Positions 24,763 to 32,805 are shown, counted from the stretch's first letter. The stretch: 64,000 bases of DNA from Paludibacteraceae bacterium (GCA_016285885.1 JAEERP010000001.1:372001-436000); one strand, 5' to 3'. The notes: generated from the letters alone by a model not told the origin. Numbers and translations: made by a program.

Positions 24763-25479
24763 TTAGTTATAAAAAAAATTAATTGTTGAATAGTATGCCC
24801 CAACCATCAAAAACAACACACCAACTATTCTGTTGATCCATTTCTGAAATTGTTGGGTTTTCCCATAGAAATTTCCAATGCTTCCTACGCTGAAAGTCAA
24901 AATGATAGCCGCTATCAACACGGGCAGTGCTGTGGCAATGGCATAAACTATCGCCAACATCCAACCTGCGGACACGTTCACCGACAATGGTATCAATCCC
25001 CCAAAGTATAATACGGCACTTGTGGGGCAGAATGTCAGGGCAAGCAACGAGCCAAGCAACAGCGCACCCAAACCGCCTTTTTTAGACAGTTTTTCGCCCG
25101 AAAAACTCAAACCAATTTTTGGCAGTTTAATCAGATGACCAAACAACATAAATAGTCCAATCAGTAACAATGCGGGACCGAGAATAGAGTCTCCAATTGT
25201 TGCCAATTTTTTCTGAATGTGGAAAAGGCTTGAACCTTGATTCAAAATGCCAATTATCACAATGCCTAACAATGTGTAACTTAACATTCTGCCTACTGTG
25301 TAAAACATTCCGTTTAAGAATACTCGACGGCGGTTTTCTATGTTTTTTGACAGAAATCCTATTGCGGTTATGTTGGTGGCTAACGGGCAGGGGCTTATTG
25401 CCGTCAACAAACCGAGCAAGAATGCTGTTACGATGGGCAAGTTGCTGTTGTTGAGCAAGTTCTGTAAAAATTCTGTCAT
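24763..25479 (-). CDS. CcdA/ArsG-like membrane thiol transporter
   Basis: A 238-residue protein of the DsbD/CcdA transmembrane family with six helices. The two catalytic cysteines appear as LTAISPCPLATN (helix 1) and LTFCPTSAVLYFGG (helix 4). In classical CcdA they move reducing equivalents from cytoplasmic thioredoxin to the periplasm. Proteins of this size next to ArsF are annotated as ArsG-type aminobenzylarsenical efflux permeases. It overlaps the ArsF-like gene (start 25479, neighbour ends 25476) in an ATGA arrangement. I infer an electron relay to the CxxC lipoprotein; export is the alternative. Confidence 0.85.
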   Translation of the reverse strand: MTEFLQNLLNNSNLPIVTAFLLGLLTAISPCPLATNITAIGFLSKNIENRRRVFLNGMFYTVGRMLSYTLLGIVIIGILNQGSSLFHIQKKLATIGDSILGPALLLIGLFMLFGHLIKLPKIGLSFSGEKLSKKGGLGALLLGSLLALTFCPTSAVLYFGGLIPLSVNVSAGWMLAIVYAIATALPVLIAAIILTFSVGSIGNFYGKTQQFQKWINRIVGVLFLMVGAYYSTINFFYN

Positions 25480-25883
25480 TTTAGCAATTGTTTGATTTCC
25501 GACTTTAATCTTTCTCTGAATCCATCAGGATTGTTTCTTGCCAACGAAAACCCCAATTCAGTGAGATTTAGCACGTTGTCGCCTTTTACCACAATCAGCG
25601 ACGACCACGCCACTTCGTATTTTTCGACAATGCTTTCGTTCTCTTTTTTTGAGATGTCAATTGTCCTCATTGTCAGTCTGTTGTCGCTCAGTTCTTCAAC
25701 CGCTTGTTTGGTCTGTCTTTCTATTGCGATGCAGGTGGCGCAACGCTGTTTGCCGTGAAAATACAGTACCTCAATACCATCTGATTCTGCCGTGGAAACG
25801 GTTTTGGTGCTATCGGTCTGAGCACAGGCCGAAAGCACAATGCTCATAAAGAGCAATGCAATAGCAATTACTTTCATCGTCAT
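25476..25883 (-). CDS. ArsF-like thioredoxin-fold lipoprotein
   Basis: A 135-residue protein (133 if the ATG at 25877 is used). The signal peptide has a lipobox (VLSAC), so it should be anchored in the envelope. The mature part is thioredoxin-like with KQRCATCIAIERQ as the CxxC site. It matches what is annotated as nitrophenyl compound nitroreductase subunit ArsF. The start at 25883 overlaps the stop of the mini-thioredoxin gene (TAATG), so the two are translationally coupled. It is likely the periplasmic partner of the CcdA/ArsG-like protein. A longer frame running antisense-free into the upstream gene is not used. Confidence 0.82.
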   Translation of the reverse strand: MTMKVIAIALLFMSIVLSACAQTDSTKTVSTAESDGIEVLYFHGKQRCATCIAIERQTKQAVEELSDNRLTMRTIDISKKENESIVEKYEVAWSSLIVVKGDNVLNLTELGFSLARNNPDGFRERLKSEIKQLLK

Positions 25884-26122
25884 TAGCCTTTGATATTCAA
25901 CAATATGGATTTGACTTCGTTGAGCGAGAGGCGGCCTTTTGCTACCACATTCTCGTTTACCACGAGTGCGGGAAGGGTCATTACGTTGTACTCCAAAATC
26001 TTGGTCAAGTCCTCTTCCTTGATTACTTTTGCGTTGAGATTCAACTCCTCGATTGCCTGTTGCACGGTGGCATACAGGGCTTTGCAGCCGGAACATCCTG
26101 TTCCTAATACTTTGATTTCCAT
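25883..26122 (-). CDS. Small thioredoxin-family protein (redox-active disulphide)
   Basis: A 79-residue mini-thioredoxin without signal peptide: MEIKVLGTGCSGCKALYATV holds the CxxC, and VMTLPALVVNENVVAKGRL has the cis-Pro loop. Archaeal and bacterial members of this group are often coded beside permeases of the DUF318 or CcdA type. It is first in the module after its own operator (26166-26183) and is presumably the cytoplasmic reductant for the CcdA/ArsG-like protein. Confidence 0.9.
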   Translation of the reverse strand: MEIKVLGTGCSGCKALYATVQQAIEELNLNAKVIKEEDLTKILEYNVMTLPALVVNENVVAKGRLSLNEVKSILLNIKG

Positions 26123-26165
26123 TTTTTTTAAGTTTTAATGTTTAACAATCTGTTTTATATATGGT

Positions 26166-26183
26166 GTTCGTAATCTTACGAAC
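26166..26183 (-). promoter_or_regulatory. ArsR-type operator, site 2 (before the mini-thioredoxin gene)
   Basis: GTTCGTAATCTTACGAAC is a perfect palindrome of 8-base arms around TC, located between the end of the arsR-like gene and the start of the mini-thioredoxin operon. It matches the site ahead of the regulator gene. Confidence 0.8.
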
Positions 26184-26207
26184 AATATTTCCAAAAAAAA
26201 TATTTTT

Positions 26208-26534
26208 CTATTCGCAACAGCCATTTTTTGAGCATTGACATTTGCCAAAAAACTCAGAAAACAAGTTTTTTGCCTCTTGCCAACTGTCGCGGTTGATACA
26301 ATACTTCACTTTTGGCGGCACAATCTCGCCCTGAATCAACCCCGCCTCTTTCAATTCTTTAAGATGCTGTGATGCAGTGGCTTTCGCAATAGGAAGTATT
26401 TCGTGTATTTCGCCAAAAAAACACGTGTCCTGTTCCGCCAAAAAGTTCATTATGGCAACCCTTATCGGATGTCCCAATGCCTTGGCGTAACGTGCCAACT
26501 GCTGTTGCTTTTCGTCTATCGCTGTCTTTGCCAT
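26208..26534 (-). CDS. ArsR-family winged-helix repressor
   Basis: A 108-residue regulator. The ATG at 26534 (MAKTAIDEKQQQLARYAKAL) gives a normal ArsR length; the longer open frame upstream has no family similarity. The fold is visible as LGHPIRVAIMNFLAEQDTCFFGEI and the recognition helix AKATASQHLKELKEAGLI. Cysteines at the C-terminus (KCQCSKNGCCE) and in QDTCFFGE could bind a metalloid or thiol-reactive ligand. It heads the module and probably represses itself and the downstream genes through three GTTCGTA-type palindromes, with derepression by a thiophilic agent. Confidence 0.92.
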   Translation of the reverse strand: MAKTAIDEKQQQLARYAKALGHPIRVAIMNFLAEQDTCFFGEIHEILPIAKATASQHLKELKEAGLIQGEIVPPKVKYCINRDSWQEAKNLFSEFFGKCQCSKNGCCE

Positions 26535-26552
26535 CAGTGTTATTTTAAATCT

Positions 26553-26570
26553 GTTCGTAAAATTACGAAC
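26553..26570 (-). promoter_or_regulatory. ArsR-type operator, site 3 (before the arsR-like gene)
   Basis: GTTCGTAAAATTACGAAC, 8-base palindromic arms around AA, lies 19 bases before the regulator start, a typical autoregulatory position. Confidence 0.8.
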
Positions 26571-26704
26571 AACATTTTTGTTCGCCAAATTTTTTTGCAA
26601 TTTTTTTATATTTGTTTTACATCTGCTTTTTTTTGCCTTTACAACTAATAGTTTGCTGAATTTATGAGCCGTATGTTTTTTTGTAAATTGGTCATTAGCA
26701 ATAG

Positions 26705-26857
26705 AGCGATGCAGTCTTCTCCAATACCTGCGACAACACTCACAACGCTTGGCACGGCCGCGCCCAAGCCATCGTCCGCATCCCCAAAGGGTCAAAAGGC
26801 ATTACCGTAACCATAAAAGGTAAAGGATTGTCGCCAATAACGGTAAAAGTTTTGTAA
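26705..26857 (+). pseudogene. Orphan 3' end of a glycoside hydrolase family 2-like gene
   Basis: A 50-codon open tail ending at TAA 26855-26857 reads SDAVFSNTCDNTHNAWHG, then RAQAIVRIPKGSKGITVTIK and GLSPITVKVL. This is the style of the C-terminal immunoglobulin-like domain of Bacteroidetes GH2 enzymes (N-A-x-x-G-R-A-x-x-I-V-R-x...G-x-I-T-V). An in-frame TAG at 26702 stops it upstream and no start exists. It lies between the ArsR gene and the amidohydrolase gene, marking a former junction. Confidence 0.55.
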
Positions 26858-26877
26858 TTGATTTATAATCAAGTATA

Positions 26878-26912
26878 AAAAGAGCGCCTGGCGTTATGTT
26901 GGGCGCTCTTTT
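26878..26912 (-). terminator. Bidirectional rho-independent terminator
   Basis: AAAAGAGCGCC and GGCGCTCTTTT make a perfect 11-base stem around a 13-base loop, with T-runs on both strands. On the minus strand it ends transcription from the amidohydrolase gene 22 bases away. On the plus strand it would have ended the lost GH2 gene. Confidence 0.8.
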
Positions 26913-26933
26913 ATGGTTTGAAATGCTTGTAAT

Positions 26934-28286
26934 TCACCTCATCTTCCTAAACATCGCCTTCATCATCTCCTTGTCCATCGGTTGCATGGTGTTGAGCTTG
27001 AGCGACTTCACCATTTTGAGTGTGCCTTGCTTGTATTTCTGGAAATGGTCGGTTTTCAGGTGGGCTTGATAGACGGCGTCGTTGGCATAGATTTCGAGGA
27101 TGCGGATCTGGCACGAGTCGGCTGGGTCCTGCATCGGGAACAGACAGATAACGCCTGGCTCACGCTCCACCGACAGACGGTCAACCTCGGTGGCATACGC
27201 AAGATACTCGCTCAAATATTCGGGATAGACCTCGATTTCGGCAATACGGACAATCATATCGCCGTAAGGCTTAGCTTCGGTGGTAAGAGAGCCGTCAGAA
27301 AGTCCGAACAGACGTTCTGCGTTTTGATACAGAAACATATCCTTGTATGCCGCAAGGTCGGGCTCTTCGGTAAGATACTTTTTCATATGATCGAGACCTG
27401 CTGTCAGCACTTGCGGGGCAACATACGGATAGTCGGACCCGTAGAGAATATGTTCGGGCGTGGTGATTGTCAGCATCATACGGATAACCTCGGGCGAATG
27501 GGCACCTGCAAGGTCGAAATACAGCGAATTGAGATTCGCCTGCCAATCGATTTCACCCACGAGTTTGTTGGCCTGCATCACGGCGGTGAGCGATTTCATC
27601 CTTGGCACGGCAAGCGGCAGATAGGCGCCACAGTGCGGAATCACAATCTTTACATTCGGGTAACGAGCCAAAACATTGCGGCTGAATAGATTAGCAACGG
27701 CACGGGTAGTTTCTGAAAGGTACTCCTGCATAGCGAGCGGTGTTTGTTGCATCACCTGCTTATTGACAGGTTCTGGGCGGTGCGGATGAAGAATGACAAC
27801 GGCTTTGCGGCTGTTGAGCACGGAAAAAAGTGTGTCGAGTTCGGGTGTGCCGAGATATTGCCCCGCAACGTTGGTGGCAAGTTTTATGCCGTCGGCTTTG
27901 AGCGTATCGAGTGCGTAAACGGCTTCTTTTACCGCCGCATCAACATCGGGCAACGGCAAAGCGGCGCAAAAAAGGAAACGTTCGGGGTAGCGCTGCTTGA
28001 TTGCGGCAGCATCCTCGTTGGCCTTTCGCACAACAGCGGCCGACGACGGTTGGGGGGCGGCAAGCGTCAGCACCGAAGTTGACACGTTGTTGTCGTCCAT
28101 CCATTTAATGTGTTGATTTACATCATATTTAGGCAATGGGAAACCTTCGTCCAAAAGGCGGTTCTCCTGTTTCAACGCCGATACAAAATCATCAGTAATC
28201 AAGTGTGCGTGCACATCGATAATCTTTTGTGATATAGCCATTTCTGCTGACATAATCAATGTTATGAGTACGAAAAACTTTTTCAT
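26934..28286 (-). CDS. Exported amidohydrolase fused to an antibiotic-biosynthesis-monooxygenase (ABM) domain
   Basis: A 450-residue protein with a signal peptide (KKFFVLITLIMSAEMAIS). Residues about 20-335 form an amidohydrolase-2 (ACMSD-like) barrel: metal ligands HAH in IIDVHAHL, the His of IVIPHCGAYLPL, and the Asp of ILYGSDYPY. The last 105 residues form a dimeric ABM/quinol-monooxygenase-like domain (MIVRIAEIEVYPEYLSEYLA, REPGVICLFPMQDP). The fusion suggests hydrolysis or decarboxylation of a cyclic acid joined to cofactor-free oxidation. It is last of four minus-strand genes (3 bases after the DXS-like gene). Its 3' 744 bp recur at 22844-23587. Confidence 0.87.
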   Translation of the reverse strand: MKKFFVLITLIMSAEMAISQKIIDVHAHLITDDFVSALKQENRLLDEGFPLPKYDVNQHIKWMDDNNVSTSVLTLAAPQPSSAAVVRKANEDAAAIKQRYPERFLFCAALPLPDVDAAVKEAVYALDTLKADGIKLATNVAGQYLGTPELDTLFSVLNSRKAVVILHPHRPEPVNKQVMQQTPLAMQEYLSETTRAVANLFSRNVLARYPNVKIVIPHCGAYLPLAVPRMKSLTAVMQANKLVGEIDWQANLNSLYFDLAGAHSPEVIRMMLTITTPEHILYGSDYPYVAPQVLTAGLDHMKKYLTEEPDLAAYKDMFLYQNAERLFGLSDGSLTTEAKPYGDMIVRIAEIEVYPEYLSEYLAYATEVDRLSVEREPGVICLFPMQDPADSCQIRILEIYANDAVYQAHLKTDHFQKYKQGTLKMVKSLKLNTMQPMDKEMMKAMFRKMR

Positions 28287-28289
28287 TGG

Positions 28290-30044
28290 CTATACAAATT
28301 TCTTTACTCTTTCAACAATCTTTTCCGCCGTAATCCCCAACGATTCAAGCAGTTGCTGTGGGTTGTAGCGGTCGTAGAATTTCTTTTCAAGTCCAAGATT
28401 GATTACCTTCATATCCGACGGACCGTAGTACGATGCTATTTTTTCGCCGAAACCGCCGTCCACAATGCCGTCCTCCAACGTGATGACAAGGCTGTGACGT
28501 GATTTCAGGTTGTCCAAAAGTTCTTTGTCCAAACCGCTGGCAAACCGTGGATTGATAAGCGTCGGCTTGAATCCAAGTTCTTTCTCGATGGCTGCGGCTG
28601 CCTCTTCGCCTTTCTGGTAGAAATCGCCAAGGGCAATGATGGCGACCTTCTCGCCTTGCTGCTCCACCTTGTATTTGTTGATGTTGCTGAACGATTTATC
28701 CGCCGCACGATGTGCCACCGCATTGCCTGGAATCAGTATCAAAACGGGGTGTTCCTTTTGGTCGATGGACCAATCGAGCATGTTGACATACTCTTCAGCA
28801 CTCGACGGACAGAGCACCACCAAATTAGGTATGTTTGTGAAGGCTGCCAGACCGAAGATTCCGAGGTGCGTCACGTCTGTGAGTCCGTCGAAAGCGGTGA
28901 AATTCATTAGCATTGTCACGGGTGCGTTGTTGATACAAACGTCCTGCGATATCTGATCGTAGGCACGTTGAAGGAACGTCATATTGGTGACAACCAATGG
29001 CTTGGCGCCGTTAGTGGCAATGCCCGACGCAATGGCAACAGCGGCTTCTTCGGCAATGCCCGTGTCGATGTACTGACGGCCGAGTTGCGCACGCTCATTA
29101 ATTCCTAGTCCAACCGACATAGGCATAGCGGGCGACACAACAATGAAATCCTTGTCTTTCTTAGCCTTGTCTAAAATGTATTTGGTCGTGATATTTGAAT
29201 ACGTTTCTTTGCCACCGAAATGAACTGTCGGCTTACCTGTCGCACGGTCAAATGGCAGGCACCAGTGCCAAGCCTCGCGGTTTTCCTCCGCCAGACGGTA
29301 GCCTTTCCCTTTCTGTGTATGTATGTGGACGACAACGGGGTGCGTTGAGTCTTTCACCTTCTCAAACACCTTGATGAGCGATGCGATGTCGTTGCCGTTT
29401 TCCTCGTAGATGTAGTCCAACCCGAACGCACGGAACCAATTGTTTTGCGCCTTGCCGTTGCTATTACGCAATTCTTTGAGATTCTGATAGATACCTCCGT
29501 GAGTTTCGGCAATGGCCTGTTCGTTATCGTTGACAATGATGATGAAATTGCTGCCCAGTTCCGAACCAGCCACGTTGAGTGCTTCCATCGCCTCACCGCC
29601 CGAGAGCGAGCCGTCGCCAATGACCGCCACAATGTTCTCTTTGCGGCCCAGAATGTCGCGTCCTTTGGCAAGCCCAAGGGCGAGAGCCACCGACGTAGAA
29701 GTATGTCCGATGTTGAAGAAGTCGTGTTGGCTTTCCTCAGGATTTGAATATCCCGAATCTTCGGCAAACCTTGTGTCGTCGATATAACCCGCCTTGCGAC
29801 CCGTTAGGATTTTATGAGTGTAGCTCTGGTGCGAAACGTCGAAAACGAACTTGTCCGTTGGCGAGTTGAACACATAGTGCATAGCGATGGTTGCCTCGAC
29901 AAAGCCGAAGTTAGGGCCGAAGTGTCCGCCAATTTTAGTCAGACGGTTGAACAATGCTTCGCGTATTTCGTCCGCAAGACGTTCCATATCATTGACCGAC
30001 AGATTTTTTACGTCGGCAGGAGAGTTGATTTTGTCTAATATCAT
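28290..30044 (-). CDS. 1-deoxy-D-xylulose-5-phosphate synthase-like enzyme (short form)
   Basis: A 584-residue thiamine-diphosphate enzyme resembling DXS, which condenses pyruvate and glyceraldehyde 3-phosphate. Visible are the His of HDFFNIGHTSTSVALALG, the ThDP-binding GDGSLSGGEAMEALNVAG, and the pyrimidine-domain Glu in YIDTGIAEEAAVAIASG. It is 40-60 residues shorter than usual DXS, which normally starts earlier. Placement in an accessory redox cluster, rather than with isoprenoid genes, suggests a second copy beside a housekeeping dxs elsewhere. The product may be DXP or a related ketose. I therefore give no gene symbol. Confidence 0.85.
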   Translation of the reverse strand: MILDKINSPADVKNLSVNDMERLADEIREALFNRLTKIGGHFGPNFGFVEATIAMHYVFNSPTDKFVFDVSHQSYTHKILTGRKAGYIDDTRFAEDSGYSNPEESQHDFFNIGHTSTSVALALGLAKGRDILGRKENIVAVIGDGSLSGGEAMEALNVAGSELGSNFIIIVNDNEQAIAETHGGIYQNLKELRNSNGKAQNNWFRAFGLDYIYEENGNDIASLIKVFEKVKDSTHPVVVHIHTQKGKGYRLAEENREAWHWCLPFDRATGKPTVHFGGKETYSNITTKYILDKAKKDKDFIVVSPAMPMSVGLGINERAQLGRQYIDTGIAEEAAVAIASGIATNGAKPLVVTNMTFLQRAYDQISQDVCINNAPVTMLMNFTAFDGLTDVTHLGIFGLAAFTNIPNLVVLCPSSAEEYVNMLDWSIDQKEHPVLILIPGNAVAHRAADKSFSNINKYKVEQQGEKVAIIALGDFYQKGEEAAAAIEKELGFKPTLINPRFASGLDKELLDNLKSRHSLVITLEDGIVDGGFGEKIASYYGPSDMKVINLGLEKKFYDRYNPQQLLESLGITAEKIVERVKKFV

Positions 30045-30067
30045 ATCGAAATCTTTTTACTGCACAA

Positions 30068-30625
30068 TCATTGTTTGTGCGATTTGTCTATCATTTTAAT
30101 CACTTTTGCAGGCACGCCGCCCACGACGGCTTTGTCGGGCACGTCTTTGGTGACAACCGCGCCTGCCGCCACAATGGCATTCTCGCCGATGGTTACGCCA
30201 GCCAGAATGGTTGCGCTTGCACCAATCCAGGCGTTCTTTTTCACAACAATCGGCTTGGTGAGCAGAGTGTGGCGTGTTTCGGGGTCTTCAGGATGATACT
30301 CGGTGGCCAGAACGCAATGCGGCGCAATGAAAACACCCTCGCCGATGGTGATGCCGCCAAGTGCAAGAAACGTGCATCCGAAATTCACGAAACTGCCTTT
30401 GCCAAAGGTAGTTGACTTGCCATAATTGATGTTGAACGGTGGAAAAACGCGCACGCTCTCGTCAATATCCGAGCCTGTGATTTGCCGCAGATAGCCGCGC
30501 ACCTCGGCTTCGGTCTTGTAGCCAGTATTCATTTCGGCCACCAAAGCCATACAGCGCTGCACGTCGGCATACAGTTCGTCGCTGCCGACGTATGTTTTTC
30601 CTGTGAATTGCTCGTCATTATTCAT
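30068..30625 (-). CDS. Hexapeptide-repeat sugar O-acetyltransferase (maltose acetyltransferase type)
   Basis: A 185-residue acetyl-CoA-dependent transferase with left-handed beta-helix repeats. NINYGKSTTFGKGSFVNFGC, then IGEGVFIAPHCVLATEYHPED hold the catalytic His region, and NAWIGASATILAGVTIGENAIVAAG gives the classical coil series. It resembles maltose/galactoside acetyltransferases and the second copy at 38697. It is coded 23 bases before the DXS-like gene and 37 bases after the flavodoxin gene. The acceptor sugar or alcohol is unknown. Confidence 0.9.
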   Translation of the reverse strand: MNNDEQFTGKTYVGSDELYADVQRCMALVAEMNTGYKTEAEVRGYLRQITGSDIDESVRVFPPFNINYGKSTTFGKGSFVNFGCTFLALGGITIGEGVFIAPHCVLATEYHPEDPETRHTLLTKPIVVKKNAWIGASATILAGVTIGENAIVAAGAVVTKDVPDKAVVGGVPAKVIKMIDKSHKQ

Positions 30626-30662
30626 TTTTATTCCTTCTGCTCGTCAGGGTTCGCGTAACCCA

Positions 30663-31262
30663 TTAATACCCAATTCCTTTCAGCCATTTTTCAACCTTCG
30701 CCTTTTCGGTGCGGACTTCGTGTCCGTAAATTGAGAAGCCGTTTTTCACGTTGGCTTTCGGAAATGCTTTTTTCACGTCGCTCACGCAACTTGCCAGGCC
30801 GCTGCCTTCGTGCGTGGTGAACGGATAGACGGTTTTGCCGTCAAGGTTGATGTCTTTGAACAGCGTGAACATTACCTGCGGATAGGTTCCCCACCAAACG
30901 GGCCCGCCAATGAACACCGTGTCGTACTGCGAAAGGTCGGGTGCTGAGCCCTCGTAGGGTGGCAGTTCGCCCTTGTTGGCTTCCTCTTGAGCCAGACGGG
31001 TGAGCGGTGTGTATGCCATTCCGTCGTACTTGTGCGTGACGATTTCAAACTGCTCTGCGCCAGCGATTTCGCTTATATAGTCGGCCACAATTTTTGTGTT
31101 GCCAACCTCAATGTTGCCCACCGAGTAGTTGTCGCCCGCATGGGAAAAGAAAATCACGATTGATTTGCCCATATTGTTTTGATTTTTAGTGGTTTGACCA
31201 TTACAACTTGCCCCGACCAGCAAAGCCGAAACGGCAAGAATTATTGATTTCAGTTTATTCAT
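30663..31262 (-). CDS. Flavodoxin-family lipoprotein
   Basis: A 199-residue protein with lipobox VGASC at the end of the signal peptide, so it should be membrane-anchored outside the cytoplasm, unusual for a flavodoxin. The FMN-binding region IVIFFSHAGDNYSVGNIE replaces the classic T-x-T-G-x-T loop. FIGGPVWWGTYPQVMFTLF and PFTTHEGSGLASCVSDV are typical of the Bacteroidetes flavodoxin_4 group. It is first in the fld-acetyltransferase-DXS-amidohydrolase unit and has a TATTTTTG -7 box upstream. Its electron partner is unknown. Confidence 0.88.
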   Translation of the reverse strand: MNKLKSIILAVSALLVGASCNGQTTKNQNNMGKSIVIFFSHAGDNYSVGNIEVGNTKIVADYISEIAGAEQFEIVTHKYDGMAYTPLTRLAQEEANKGELPPYEGSAPDLSQYDTVFIGGPVWWGTYPQVMFTLFKDINLDGKTVYPFTTHEGSGLASCVSDVKKAFPKANVKNGFSIYGHEVRTEKAKVEKWLKGIGY

Positions 31263-31288
31263 TTTGAACTATTTTAAATGTTACAATG

Positions 31289-31354
31289 CAAAAATAGAGA
31301 TTCTGCTTTTTGGGGCGGATATATCTGTTGCGGAAAGAATTACCAATTTTTCGG
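31289..31354 (-). promoter_or_regulatory. Promoter and upstream regulator site of the flavodoxin operon
   Basis: On the minus strand, TATTTTTG (31296-31289) is the -7 box. Starting 44 bases from the box edge, plus-strand bases 31333-31354 contain GAATTACC then TTTTTCGG. This 22-base element agrees at 18 positions with 37740-37761, located at nearly the same distance (43) from the -7 box of the decarboxylase-cupin gene. I infer a shared AraC-type activator site. Confidence 0.6.
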
Positions 31355-31526
31355 ATTTAAGGAGTTTGGAACAAAAAAACTATGATTGCCATCTCCAAAA
31401 TCCGATATGTTAAATACATACAAAAATCGTATAATAATTACAAAAATCGGCAATTTAAACATTGTTTTATGAGATATTATTCGTATTTTTGTAGTAAATT
31501 TACGAATACGAATAAAATATTGCGGT

Positions 31527-32804
31527 ATGATACGAGATTTTTGGGTGAAGAACTATCTTTCCATTCGCGACAAGCAGGAATTAAGCTTTGTGGCCAAGGG
31601 ACCCGCCTCGGAACTTGTCGCCGAAGTTGCTGATGGTGTGTTCTTATATAAGTTGGGCGTCCTATATGGTTCAAACGCTTCGGGTAAGTCGAATATGCTA
31701 ATAGCTTTGAATAAAGTATTTAGTATACTGGTTCATCCAAAATCAAAAGTGACCTCAAAAATCAATAGAATACCATTTGCTCTTACAAAGGATCATCCTA
31801 CAGAAATGTATGTATCGTTCTTTGCTGATGGTATTAGATATGATTATGGTGTGACATTTAATGAAAAATATATTTTGAATGAAGTTTTATACTATTATCC
31901 TAAAAAGTCAAAAACTTTATTCTACGAACGTTCATTCGTTGGCGAAAACGTACAGGCAAATATTAAGTTTGGGCAGAGCCTTAAACTGCTAGATAAGACA
32001 GCTGAAAGTATTCGAGAAAATACATGGAACAACCACAGTGTCTTGGCTGTTTGCGGAAAAGTTGCACTAAAAGAGGATATTGCTCCATTTAATCAGCTTT
32101 ACGGTTGGATTATGAAGAATTATCATGACGTGGATGGTGATGGGGAGATGGGAATTGTTGAAATTCTTAAGGAAGCGTATGGCGATTCAACAAAACGTAA
32201 GTTCTTTAATCTTATGTTGCAAAAAGCTGATTTGAATATTATGGAGTTTAGGCCAATCATAGAAGACCGTATCTTGCCAGAAGAACTTCGTGAACGAATT
32301 ATAAAACAAGATTTTCCTGAAAAGGTAAAAGAAGATCTTCTTAAACCTGCGACAGAATCCATAGCTTTTGTTAATCATTCTGCTGAAGACAATTTTGAGA
32401 TACCACTCAAATGGCAGTCAAAAGGTACAATAAAGTACATTCGCATATTGAATGCCCTATATGATTTGATAACAAGTTCTCACGTGTACTATCTTGATGA
32501 ACTGGGCGAGGACCTGCACAACGACCTGTTGTACTACTATCTCAATGTCTTCATTTTCAACTCCGACAAGTCGCAGCTGATTATTACGAGTCAGGAGACC
32601 ACCCTCCTATCGCAGGACCTGATTAACGAGAACAGAGGCGTGGTGTGGTTTGTCGAAAAAAATAAGGAGACTGCTTCGTCAGAATATGCCCGTGGCGATT
32701 CTTTCGGTTTGCACAAGAACCTCTCGCTTTACAATTCTTACCGCATTGGCCGACTGGGAGCCAAACCAGAACTGGGTAGTATCTTTATAAATCTGGAGGA
32801 GTGA
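31527..32804 (+). CDS. AAA15-type ATPase of an AbiL/RloA-like defence pair
   Basis: A 425-residue ATPase of the OLD/ABC-like class. The N-terminus IRDFWVKNYLSIRDKQELSF is typical of this group, Walker A is GVLYGSNASGKSNML (residues about 47-61), and the C-terminal Walker B region is VYYLDELGEDLHNDL followed by SQLIITSQETTLL. It is coded one base before a RloB-like gene, the pairing known from AbiL (AbiLi/AbiLii) and Campylobacter rloA/rloB. These systems abort phage infection. Base composition changes inside the gene: AT-rich until about 32460, then balanced. Family is clear; defence role rests on the pairing. Confidence 0.88.
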   Translation: MIRDFWVKNYLSIRDKQELSFVAKGPASELVAEVADGVFLYKLGVLYGSNASGKSNMLIALNKVFSILVHPKSKVTSKINRIPFALTKDHPTEMYVSFFADGIRYDYGVTFNEKYILNEVLYYYPKKSKTLFYERSFVGENVQANIKFGQSLKLLDKTAESIRENTWNNHSVLAVCGKVALKEDIAPFNQLYGWIMKNYHDVDGDGEMGIVEILKEAYGDSTKRKFFNLMLQKADLNIMEFRPIIEDRILPEELRERIIKQDFPEKVKEDLLKPATESIAFVNHSAEDNFEIPLKWQSKGTIKYIRILNALYDLITSSHVYYLDELGEDLHNDLLYYYLNVFIFNSDKSQLIITSQETTLLSQDLINENRGVVWFVEKNKETASSEYARGDSFGLHKNLSLYNSYRIGRLGAKPELGSIFINLEE

Positions 32805-32805
32805 T

